From NCBI GenBank assembly GCA_964584775.1, contig CAZPBC010000047.1, positions 1-15,384 on the forward strand: a stretch of 15,384 nucleotides of DNA. The letters are read 5' to 3'. Below the pieces are notes generated by a model. It was not told where the DNA came from and ran no database searches. It was given only the letters and a program-made list of their open reading frames with translations. Both the position numbers and the translations under genes were made by a program. How positions within the stretch are numbered: position 1 is the first letter of the stretch; the number at the start of each line of letters is the position of its first letter. This DNA comes from CAZPBC01 sp964584775 (GTDB lineage Bacteria > Chlamydiota > Chlamydiia > Chlamydiales > SLFE01). Of this stretch, positions 1-5,653 are shown in pieces.

Positions 1-1191
1 ATTACGAGAAAAAATATTATCTATATTGTCTAAATTCTTTGAGGTAAGAAGCTTATAGACATAATCTACGGTCGAAAACGAGCCGAGGACGACGATAAAA
101 GGCAGGCTCTTTAGCACTTCAAAGGTGGGTAAATGTTGTAAGTTTTGAGGTGAGAAGCCCACACTCAATGCACTTTTTGACAATTCTTCCACACTGTAAC
201 AATGCGAGTCAGGTTGGACAAAGTAGAGTTGTGGATGTAAGGGAAGCAGTTCTTTAAGTGCACTGTTTAGTTCCTTATTCCGTCGCATGCCAAAGAGAAT
301 AGCGGGGGAGTTAGTCGAGTACATCAATCGAAAATCTACCGCAAATTGGCGAAGGGCATCTGGGTTATGGGCGAGGTCAAAGAGAACTTCCTGCTCTCCG
401 ATCTTTCTTAAATCAAATCGGAAAGGGGCCTTGGATTGAAGACCATGCTGGATCTGATCTTCATTTAACGGGAAGGAGGTCTCTATGAGTTTGAGAAGTG
501 CCGTCGCTACTGCCTGGTTTTTTTCTTCAGCGGTTCCGCCGCTTCGTAAAGGATAGAGCGGTACTGATGCAGGCTGGAGAAATTTGAGAACAGTCGTCAT
601 ATCGATTCCAGAACCCAAGACAAGGGGTGTCTCTTCTTTCGCAATGCGTACTTTAGCTTTCGTGATTTCCTCTAAAGAGTCACCCAAGATCTCTCGATGG
701 TCCAGTCCAATAGAAGTGATGGCTGAGGCGATGGGTTTTAGGATATTTGTCGAGTCATACTCTCCTCCGAGCCCGACCTCGACTACGGCAATATCTACGC
801 TCTTTTTCGCGAAATGTGAGAAAGCCATGAGAGTGAGGCAGTCAAAAAAGTGGGCTTCCTCAATTAAATCCTCCGGAAATTGGTCAAATTGATGCAGAAA
901 CGAGTGGATCTCCTCGTCCTGAATACACTCTCCATTGATTTGGATTCGTTCATTGATCTTATGGATGTGTGGAGAGGTGTACAGTCCTACACGGTACTTT
1001 GATGAAAGGGCTTTTGCTAACTTTGTAGAAACAGATCCCTTACCATTAGTTCCGGCTATGTGTAAAGAGGGGAATTGTAGGTGTGGATTTCCAGAGAGCA
1101 GAGAGAGTTTCCTCATCAGGCTGAGGTCCTTTTTCTGCTTCTTTAGATTTTTTGGAGTAAACCTTTGATTTAGGTTGAGGAGCTTATCCAT
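1..1191 (-). CDS. folC: Folylpolyglutamate/dihydrofolate synthase FolC, C-terminus beyond the left edge
   Basis: This is a Mur-ligase-family enzyme that adds glutamate to folates (and possibly to dihydropteroate) with ATP in the cytoplasm. The frame is open from ATG at 1191 to base 1, giving 397 residues without a stop; family members are about 400-430 residues, so only a short end should be missing. Visible motifs are the ATP-binding loop HIAGTNGKGSV (about 44-54), GLYTSPHI (69-76), VEVGLGG (137-143) followed by STNI, SIGLDHREILG (160-170), and LAHNPDAL in the C-terminal domain. K180, in KAKVRIAK, aligns with the family's carbamylated lysine. The arginine usual after VGLGG is a glutamate here. 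The ATG lies 22 bases inside the end of the PHP gene, with no clear Shine-Dalgarno sequence, suggesting translational coupling. The family call is firm; whether it also has dihydrofolate synthase activity cannot be read from sequence. Confidence 0.93.
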   Translation of the reverse strand, partial: MDKLLNLNQRFTPKNLKKQKKDLSLMRKLSLLSGNPHLQFPSLHIAGTNGKGSVSTKLAKALSSKYRVGLYTSPHIHKINERIQINGECIQDEEIHSFLHQFDQFPEDLIEEAHFFDCLTLMAFSHFAKKSVDIAVVEVGLGGEYDSTNILKPIASAITSIGLDHREILGDSLEEITKAKVRIAKEETPLVLGSGIDMTTVLKFLQPASVPLYPLRSGGTAEEKNQAVATALLKLIETSFPLNEDQIQHGLQSKAPFRFDLRKIGEQEVLFDLAHNPDALRQFAVDFRLMYSTNSPAILFGMRRNKELNSALKELLPLHPQLYFVQPDSHCYSVEELSKSALSVGFSPQNLQHLPTFEVLKSLPFIVVLGSFSTVDYVYKLLTSKNLDNIDNIFSRN

Positions 1192-2021
1192 TCTTGCACA
1201 TTCGTTTGGTAGAGTTCGTAGAGGTCATAAAAAGAGCGTTCGGGAGTCCAAGAGGAGCCAAGCCTTCTGTCGGGTGTGATTTCCCCATGGAAATCAGATC
1301 CACCCGTAATTTGGATCTCGAGTTCCTGGGCTTTTGCCACGAAGGGGCGGTTTTGAGAGATAGACATTCTGCCATAGTAGGCTTCAATCCCATCGATCTC
1401 CATCTCATAGAGGTCACTTAGGATCCGTCTTTTTTTGATGAGGTGTGGGTGGGCTACAACTGCCACAGCTCCAGCCTGGTGAAGGATGTCAATGGTCTCT
1501 TCAACGGTGAAGGTGTTGCCGGGGACATAGCAAGGTTCATTGTCGCCGAGGTATTTTCGGAAGGCCTCTTTAAAGTCCTTCACATAACCCTTGTCAATCA
1601 TTGCTTTTGCGATGTGAGGGCGCCCTACAAAACGGTTTTGCTTCAAGAGTAGCTCTGCATCAAGAACAATTTGATGTTTATGTAGAAGAGCTAGGATCTC
1701 TTTTGCACGGTTTTGTCTACGTTCGATATGTTTGTTAGAAAAATTCAAGATGAGCGGATGCTCATGATGGAAAGCATATCCCAAAAGGTGGACGCTTTCT
1801 CCTCGGTGGGTACAGGAGAATTCCACGCCGGGTATCAGCTTCAATCCTTTTTCTTTTGCATAGTCGATCGCTTCAGTATATGCATCGACTGTATCGTGAT
1901 CGGTAATCGAAAGTCCGTTCAGTTGGAGTGAAATAGCTAAGTCAATGATCTCTTTTGGTGACGCGGTTCCATCTGAGCAGTGGCTATGGCAATGGAGGTC
2001 TGCTTTGAAGCACTCACTCAT
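1170..2021 (-). CDS. PHP-domain metal-dependent phosphatase (YciV/TrpH-like)
   Basis: A 283-residue polymerase-and-histidinol-phosphatase (PHP) domain protein. The metal ligands of the family are all present: DLHCHS (H10, H12), D17, ITDHD (D41, H42), PGVEFSC (E67), H78, VAHPH (H191, H193) and GGSDFHG (D243, H245). FVGRPHIAKAMIDKGY (131-146) and the overall length match the YciV/RNase AM group, which act as 3',5'-nucleotide phosphatases or 5'-3' exonucleases on short RNA. A complete metal set suggests an active enzyme, but the true substrate (nucleoside bisphosphate or RNA 5' end) is inference from the family. Its ATG overlaps the end of murB by 8 bases and its TAA lies 22 bases inside folC, so it is the middle gene of a coupled operon. 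Confidence 0.9.
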   Translation of the reverse strand: MSECFKADLHCHSHCSDGTASPKEIIDLAISLQLNGLSITDHDTVDAYTEAIDYAKEKGLKLIPGVEFSCTHRGESVHLLGYAFHHEHPLILNFSNKHIERRQNRAKEILALLHKHQIVLDAELLLKQNRFVGRPHIAKAMIDKGYVKDFKEAFRKYLGDNEPCYVPGNTFTVEETIDILHQAGAVAVVAHPHLIKKRRILSDLYEMEIDGIEAYYGRMSISQNRPFVAKAQELEIQITGGSDFHGEITPDRRLGSSWTPERSFYDLYELYQTNVQEWISSST

Positions 2022-2895
2022 AAGGAACTCTCCTCACCTCCATTTGAAGTTGGACCCCAGAGTGTTCATAGACTCTTGCTTTGATGATTTCCACAAGTTC
2101 TAGGACCTGTTTTGCGGTGCCTTCTCCTTGGTTCACTAAGAAATTCGCATGGATTGGAGAGACTATAATCCCTCCAACAGACGTTCCTTTCAATCCCGCC
2201 TCCTCAATCAGCTGACCGGTTGACTTGTGGTTGGGGTTTCTAAATATACATCCAGCTGTTTTTTCAGAAAGTGGCTGTGTTAGCATCCTTTTTTCTAGAA
2301 TAGCGAGCTGTTTCACCCTTGCCGCATCAGATGGAGTGAGCTTAAAAGTGGCGCTAAGAATCAGACCTTCTATAGACTGGAAGCTTGAGTTGCGGTAGGA
2401 AAAGTCAAGGTCTTGCACCTTGAATGTTTCCAGTTCGCCGTCCGCATGGAGAAAGTCGACGGACACAAGAGAGTCACACGTTTCTCTTTGGTTCGCTCCC
2501 GCGTTCATCCAGACAGCTCCACCGACGGATGCGGGAATGCCAGATGCAAATTCAAGGCCTGAAAAACCTTTTCGAGCCGTCTGGATGCCTAGAAGGGAAA
2601 AGCTGTAACCCGCTCCAACTGTAAAGCTCGTTTCGTGGACTTGCTGAAGGCTAGAGATTTTATTGTGAATGACGACGCCTGGGTAGCCTCGATCATCAAA
2701 GAGGGAGTTGGAGCCTTTTCCAAGGACGAAGTAGGGGAGTCCTTGCTGCTTTGCAAATTGAATCGCAGCTTGAGCCTCTTTCGGGTCACTTACAGGGATA
2801 AGAAAGCGTGCTGGTCCTCCAATCCCAAAGGTTGAATGAGAGGCAAGGGAAACATTTTCCTCAATCTGTAGGAGGGGTGTCTCGTTCAAGTTCAA
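2014..2895 (-). CDS. murB: UDP-N-acetylenolpyruvoylglucosamine reductase MurB
   Basis: This FAD-dependent enzyme reduces UDP-GlcNAc-enolpyruvate to UDP-MurNAc with NADPH, the second committed step of peptidoglycan synthesis. At 293 residues it is close to the shorter, Bacillus-type MurB. Visible are STFGIGGPA (21-29), LGKGSNSLF (58-66) and GLEFASGIPASVGGAVWMNAG (113-133) of the FAD domain, the Tyr-Arg of SYRNS (168-169), AGCIFRNP (214-221), and EVRRV near the end with the catalytic glutamate position at E286. The proton-donor serine of E. coli MurB is a cysteine here (C216). The start is a TTG at 2895, since no ATG or GTG lies before the conserved core; it overlaps nusB by 35 bases, implying coupled translation. 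A peptidoglycan gene beside nusB is the order I recall from Chlamydia. Confidence 0.95.
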   Translation of the reverse strand: MNLNETPLLQIEENVSLASHSTFGIGGPARFLIPVSDPKEAQAAIQFAKQQGLPYFVLGKGSNSLFDDRGYPGVVIHNKISSLQQVHETSFTVGAGYSFSLLGIQTARKGFSGLEFASGIPASVGGAVWMNAGANQRETCDSLVSVDFLHADGELETFKVQDLDFSYRNSSFQSIEGLILSATFKLTPSDAARVKQLAILEKRMLTQPLSEKTAGCIFRNPNHKSTGQLIEEAGLKGTSVGGIIVSPIHANFLVNQGEGTAKQVLELVEIIKARVYEHSGVQLQMEVRRVPYE

Positions 2896-3382
2896 TAACT
2901 TTTTCCACTTCAGCTTGGGTTTCAGTCAGTTCGTCGATACTCTTCTTCAGCGCATCGTCTGAGACGGGGCGTCCAAGGCTCTCTTGATAGATGTGGTCAA
3001 GAAGTGCATTGACAAAACGGGTTGTTGCAGGGGTTGCAAACTTTTTTGATAGACGTAGGGCTTCCGCAATGGCAACTTTAGGGGGGATCTCCTCATCGTA
3101 AAGCAGCTCATACAGTCCAAGGCGAAGGATGTTTCGCTCCATCATGCCTATGCGGTGGGTTTCATAAGAAACCACCACAGAGGCGAGTTTGTCATCAAGT
3201 TCTTCCCGCATAGCACGGATCTTTTTGGCTTGGGAAAGGGAGTCGGTCAGAGTACGAGTGGGTAGTTTGAGTTGCTCTCCGGCAACCTCAAGAAGCTCTT
3301 CCTCGCTGGCTTCGTCGTGGAAATCAAGACTATAAAGCAGGACAACTAGGCTTTCACGCTGTTTTTGCTTGGGAACGGTCAT
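2861..3382 (-). CDS. nusB: Transcription antitermination factor NusB
   Basis: NusB is a small all-helical RNA-binding protein that, with NusE (ribosomal protein S10), binds boxA RNA and supports antitermination on rRNA operons. The 173-residue product has the family core: ERNILRLGLYEL (82-93), IPPKVAIAEALRLSKKFA (99-116) and RFVNALLDHIYQ (122-133). The roughly 30-residue acidic tail after the core (ELTETQAEVEKVIELERD) is longer than in most NusB proteins and partly overlaps the murB reading frame. No Shine-Dalgarno sequence precedes the ATG at 3382. Instead a perfect 18-base inverted repeat begins three bases upstream of it. The gene starts 28 bases after the end of the unassigned gene and probably shares its promoter. 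Confidence 0.93.
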   Translation of the reverse strand: MTVPKQKQRESLVVLLYSLDFHDEASEEELLEVAGEQLKLPTRTLTDSLSQAKKIRAMREELDDKLASVVVSYETHRIGMMERNILRLGLYELLYDEEIPPKVAIAEALRLSKKFATPATTRFVNALLDHIYQESLGRPVSDDALKKSIDELTETQAEVEKVIELERDTPPTD

Positions 3383-3384
3383 AA

Positions 3385-3402
3385 TCTGTTAATTTTAACA
3401 GA
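3385..3402. promoter_or_regulatory. Perfect 18-base inverted repeat in front of nusB
   Basis: TCTGTTAA and TTAACAGA face each other across a 2-base centre, occupying most of the 28-base gap between the unassigned gene and nusB. The 2-base centre is too tight for a fully paired RNA hairpin, so a DNA-binding site is as likely as a structured leader. It replaces the expected ribosome binding site. The symmetry is seen; the role is inferred. Confidence 0.4.
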
Positions 3403-3410
3403 AAGATTGA

Positions 3411-3803
3411 TTAGAAGCTAGTTAGAGGAATCTCTACGCCACCGCGTACATGGCAATTGTTACAGTGGAAACGGAGGCTTTTTAGTCCGCCCAATTCATC
3501 AAAGGTCACTTCAAACTGGATCCACCCCTGTTTGAAGTAGTAACAAAATAGAGACTTGTTTGAGAAATCCTCTTGTCTGTACGCATTTTTGAAGCTATTT
3601 ATCACCGCTTTTTTTGACATTCCCTTACAGAGCTTGGTCGGATGGCAGTCAGGAGAGTCAAGGAAGCTCGTTAACTGGCAAAAGCTCATGTAGTTGTTTA
3701 GGGAAAATAGGCCTAAATCCTTCCCAATATCAGTGGGAAGTGAGTAGGGGTGCTTGAAGCGTGCTATCAGCTCTGAAAATTTCGAGAGGGCCTGGAAAGA
3801 CAT
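3411..3803 (-). CDS. Unassigned 130-residue protein with a C-terminal CxxCH motif
   Basis: I do not recognise this protein. It is 130 residues, probably soluble, with no signal peptide or membrane segment. It has six cysteines: C42, C53 and C59 (in DCHPTKLC) and C87, then C114 and C117 in CNNCH near the end. The paired spacing CHx(4)C and CxxCH could bind a metal such as zinc, but this is a guess from spacing alone. The central part is rich in aromatic residues (FCYYFKQGWIQFEV). A good promoter lies 34-61 bases upstream of its ATG and GGAGA (3817-3821) may serve as ribosome binding site at a long spacing of 13. It is the first gene of the likely operon leading into nusB and murB, so it may be co-expressed with them. 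Confidence 0.75.
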   Translation of the reverse strand: MSFQALSKFSELIARFKHPYSLPTDIGKDLGLFSLNNYMSFCQLTSFLDSPDCHPTKLCKGMSKKAVINSFKNAYRQEDFSNKSLFCYYFKQGWIQFEVTFDELGGLKSLRFHCNNCHVRGGVEIPLTSF

Positions 3804-3836
3804 ATAATTCTCACAATCTCCAAAAAAAGTAGCACC

Positions 3837-3864
3837 AGTATAGCAAGCGATATATTTTTCACAA
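3837..3864 (-). promoter_or_regulatory. Promoter for the unassigned gene and nusB-murB-PHP-folC
   Basis: On the minus strand TTGTGA (-35, 3864-3859) and TATACT (-10, 3842-3837) are separated by 16 bases. Both are close to the primary sigma consensus. Transcription would start near 3830, about 27 bases before the ATG at 3803. It sits in the 74-base gap after the small 55-residue gene. Confidence 0.6.
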
Positions 3865-3877
3865 ATAAAAAAAGATT

Positions 3878-4045
3878 TTACACTTTTTTCTTCATGAAGC
3901 GGGCGGCGTCAGTCAGTTCACTTAAGTGGAGGAGAAACTGCTCGTGAACGCCCTCATCCATCCCATCAGGAGTGGCTGAGGTAGACTCGACATACTTTTT
4001 GATCTCTAAAAGAGACTCTAAAATTGGGTCTTGTTCTGAATACAT
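3878..4045 (-). CDS. Small acidic protein of 55 residues, unassigned
   Basis: An open frame from ATG at 4045 to TAA at 3880-3878 encodes 55 residues beginning MYSEQDPILESLLEIKKYVE and ending ELTDAARFMKKKV. It is acidic overall with a basic tail, and is predicted by eye to be two short amphipathic helices separated by a Ser/Thr/Gly-rich turn (21-32). It has no signal peptide or membrane segment. Support comes from the protein-like helical composition, its size relative to an otherwise empty 333-base gap, and the fact that it stops neatly before the promoter of the next gene. Against it, there is no clear Shine-Dalgarno sequence before the start (AATAGTATGT precedes it). It lies divergent to the exonuclease gene. 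I cannot assign a function. Confidence 0.55.
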   Translation of the reverse strand: MYSEQDPILESLLEIKKYVESTSATPDGMDEGVHEQFLLHLSELTDAARFMKKKV

Positions 4046-4053
4046 ACATACTA

Positions 4054-4062
4054 TTTAAACGG
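4054..4062. repeat. TTTAAACGG copy upstream of the small gene
   Basis: The same 9-mer forms the two arms of the inverted repeat at the doxX promoter (5225-5233 and 5245-5253). Here a single copy lies 9 bases upstream of the small gene's ATG, in the divergent region shared with the exonuclease gene. Just beyond it, GTTAA is repeated three times (4069, 4079, 4085). Confidence 0.4.
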
Positions 4063-4098
4063 AAGAGTGTTAAGAGTCGTTAAAGTTAAGATTTAATT

Positions 4099-4126
4099 TT
4101 GATTAATTCTGTTTTTGGTGTACAAC
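4099..4126 (+). promoter_or_regulatory. Weak candidate promoter for the exonuclease gene
   Basis: TTGATT (4099-4104) and TACAAC (4121-4126) are spaced by 16 bases. Transcription would begin near 4133, only a few bases before the ATG at 4137, giving an almost leaderless message; the only Shine-Dalgarno-like sequence is TTAGG at 4128-4132. The -10 match is poor. Confidence 0.3.
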
Positions 4127-4136
4127 ATTAGGCTTT

Positions 4137-4724
4137 ATGAAAGCAGTATTTCTAGATATAGAGACAACTGGGTTGGATGCAACGCAGCATTGCCCCCTTG
4201 AGCTCGCCTTCTGCATTTATGACCTCATGGCGAAGCAGAAAAGGGTGATTTGCTCTGAGGTGATCGCTCTCTCTAAAGCTGACTGGGATAAAAGCGATCA
4301 AGAGAGTTTGAAGGTCAATGGCTTTACATGGGAGAAGGTGTTAAAGGGCAAGCCTTTAGGAGAGGTCAAAAAGCAGGTCGTACAGTTTTTCCAACAAGAG
4401 GATATTCAACGAGGAAAGGCTTTTTTCATCTGCCAGAATCCCAGTTTTGACCGGGCTTTTTTCCATCACATTCTGCCTGTCTACGAACAAGAGGCGATGC
4501 AACTTCCTTATCACTGGCTGGATCTAGCTTCAATGTACTATGCGACGAGACTAAATGAAGGGGGAGCCTTTCCTCTCTCCTTATCAAAAGACTCGATTGC
4601 AGCTCACTATGGACTTCCTGCAGAAGAGAGGCCTCATTCTGCATTGAATGGTGTCATGCATCTGATTGACTGTTATTTGAAGGTGATCAAGTCACTCCCA
4701 CCCGAGAGGGGTGGGAGCTCTTAA
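4137..4724 (+). CDS. DnaQ-like (DEDDh-type) 3'-5' exonuclease domain protein
   Basis: A 195-residue protein made of a single RNase-H-fold exonuclease domain, as in the DNA polymerase III epsilon subunit and oligoribonuclease. Motif I is FLDIETTGLD with metal ligands D7 and E9. Motif II is CQNPSFDRAFF with D105. Motif III is RPHSALNGVMHLIDCY with H167, but the aspartate expected five residues after that histidine is G172. Four of the five DEDDh residues are therefore in place and one is missing, so activity may be reduced or the fifth ligand may come from elsewhere. It is a lone transcription unit, divergent from the small gene and convergent with doxX. Its last ten codons form a strong hairpin. 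Substrate (DNA repair, proofreading or RNA) cannot be decided. Confidence 0.82.
   Translation: MKAVFLDIETTGLDATQHCPLELAFCIYDLMAKQKRVICSEVIALSKADWDKSDQESLKVNGFTWEKVLKGKPLGEVKKQVVQFFQQEDIQRGKAFFICQNPSFDRAFFHHILPVYEQEAMQLPYHWLDLASMYYATRLNEGGAFPLSLSKDSIAAHYGLPAEERPHSALNGVMHLIDCYLKVIKSLPPERGGSS
4695..4717. terminator. Strong hairpin between convergent exonuclease and doxX genes
   Basis: CTCCCACCC pairs perfectly with GGGTGGGAG across a 5-base loop, a 9-bp stem with seven G-C pairs. It lies inside the last codons of the exonuclease gene and 14 bases past the doxX stop on the other strand. Neither side has a proper T-run after the stem (CTCTTAAAAAG follows on the plus strand), so it is not a textbook intrinsic terminator. 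Position and strength still suggest termination or 3'-end protection for both genes. Confidence 0.5.
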
Positions 4725-4730
4725 AAAGAA

Positions 4731-5210
4731 TTACTCTGATTCAGTGTCACACGATTTTTTCTTTGTGCAGCAGCGATCTACTGAGAAACACCCAGGACCG
4801 AAAGCCATCAGTGTCAATGTGGCAAAAAGATAGGTGAAGGGAGCCTGCTTCATGAACTCACTAAAGTCAGTAAAGAGGTGCATGGTTGCCTCTTGGTGAG
4901 CTGTAAGAAGGGCTGTAACCATGACAATGACAAGAGGAACTGCAGCAAAACGCGTTAAGAATCCAATCAGAATGAGAACCCCGCCAATCGTTTCAACAAA
5001 GGCAACGAGCCAGGCGCTAAAAACAGGGTAAGGGATGTTTAGTGAAGTAAAGAACTCGACGACATTTCCGATATCTGCCAATTTACCGAAGCCGGCTTGA
5101 ATAAAAAGAAGACCCCAGATAATCCGAATCAATAAGAGTAGGGGCGATTGTATTAGGCTACATAGCCAAGAAAACCAGCTTCTTTTATCTGGTGAACAAC
5201 AACTATCCAT
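4731..5210 (-). CDS. DoxX-family four-helix membrane protein with cysteine-rich ends
   Basis: A 159-residue integral membrane protein of the DoxX/DoxD family. Four hydrophobic segments are visible, at roughly 22-40, 64-84, 86-103 and 125-140. Family hallmarks are the IRIIWGLLFIQAGFGKL segment in helix 1, FVETIGGVLILIGFLTR (71-87), and the GPG turn after helix 4 (138-140). Relatives include subunits of thiosulfate:quinone oxidoreductase and oxidative-stress membrane complexes, but most DoxX proteins have no proven activity. Both tails, which should be on the same side of the membrane, carry cysteine pairs: C4-C5 at the start and C141, C147-C148 and C154 at the end. GGAGG (5222-5226) precedes the ATG by 11 bases. 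It lies 59 bases after ridA and may be read from leuS or from its own promoter. Confidence 0.88.
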   Translation of the reverse strand: MDSCCSPDKRSWFSWLCSLIQSPLLLLIRIIWGLLFIQAGFGKLADIGNVVEFFTSLNIPYPVFSAWLVAFVETIGGVLILIGFLTRFAAVPLVIVMVTALLTAHQEATMHLFTDFSEFMKQAPFTYLFATLTLMAFGPGCFSVDRCCTKKKSCDTESE

Positions 5211-5224
5211 AAGGTTAAATTCCT

Positions 5225-5253
5225 CCGTTTAAATTGATAATGCTTTTAAACGG
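5225..5253. promoter_or_regulatory. Perfect 9-base inverted repeat at the doxX promoter and ribosome binding site
   Basis: CCGTTTAAA (5225-5233) and TTTAAACGG (5245-5253) are separated by 11 bases, so their centres are 20 bp apart, two turns of the helix. The candidate -10 of doxX lies in the gap between them and the doxX Shine-Dalgarno GGAGG (5222-5226) begins at the edge of the nearer arm. This layout fits an operator for a dimeric repressor, or an RNA hairpin hiding part of the ribosome binding site. Confidence 0.5.
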
Positions 5254-5264
5254 GACTATATCAA
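5237..5264 (-). promoter_or_regulatory. Candidate promoter for doxX
   Basis: On the minus strand TTGATA (-35, 5264-5259) is followed after 16 bases by CATTAT (-10, 5242-5237). The -35 matches the consensus at five of six positions and the -10 at four of six. The -10 is enclosed by the inverted repeat. This could give doxX expression independent of leuS-ridA. Confidence 0.4.
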
Positions 5265-5269
5265 AATAT

Positions 5270-5653
5270 TTAATATGTGGCGATACAGGAGATCTCGACC
5301 CGGACATCCTTGGGTAGCTTTGCTACCTGAACTGTTTGACGGACAGGGGGATGTGAATCCTCAAGAAAGGCGCTGTAGAGCTCGTTGACCTTGTCAAAAT
5401 CTCCTAGATCGGTGAGGAAGATCTCTACACGAATGAGATTTTCTACACGGAGCCCGCAGTCGATTAGAATCCCCTTGATGTTGCTCAGCACTTGGTGCGT
5501 TTCAGCTTCAATTCCTCCGGACACCACTTTCTCCGTTTTAGGATCGATGGGAAGTTGTCCGGATAAATAGAGAAGGTTTCCAGCCTTTAGAGCGTGTGAA
5601 TAGGGGCCTACTGCTGTCGGCGCGCTAGGAGTGTTTACAGGCTCTTTTTTCAT
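5270..5653 (-). CDS. ridA: RidA-family enamine/imine deaminase
   Basis: A 127-residue RidA/YjgF/UK114 protein. The archetype is a trimer that hydrolyses reactive 2-aminoacrylate and similar enamines released by PLP enzymes, protecting them from damage. The family signature is complete: GPYSHALKAGNLLYLSGQ (16-33), including Y18, and PPVRQTVQVAKLPKDVRVEI (102-121). R105, the carboxylate-binding arginine required for deaminase activity, and E120 are both present, so this looks like an active RidA-subfamily member rather than one of the Rid groups lacking the arginine. Its ATG overlaps the TGA of leuS (ATGA), so it is translationally coupled to leucyl-tRNA synthetase. A role in removing aminoacrylate is inferred from the family. 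Confidence 0.93.
   Translation of the reverse strand: MKKEPVNTPSAPTAVGPYSHALKAGNLLYLSGQLPIDPKTEKVVSGGIEAETHQVLSNIKGILIDCGLRVENLIRVEIFLTDLGDFDKVNELYSAFLEDSHPPVRQTVQVAKLPKDVRVEISCIATY

Noticed and set aside
584..1168. Plus-strand open frames of 102 and 77 codons at 584-892 and 935-1168
   Set aside because: They lie opposite the folC frame, which is continuous from 1191 to base 1 and carries clear family motifs; their translations look unlike a protein family.
3865..3880. T-run after the stop of the small gene (minus strand) as an intrinsic terminator
   Set aside because: No stable hairpin precedes the T-run; it looks like AT-rich spacer upstream of the next promoter.
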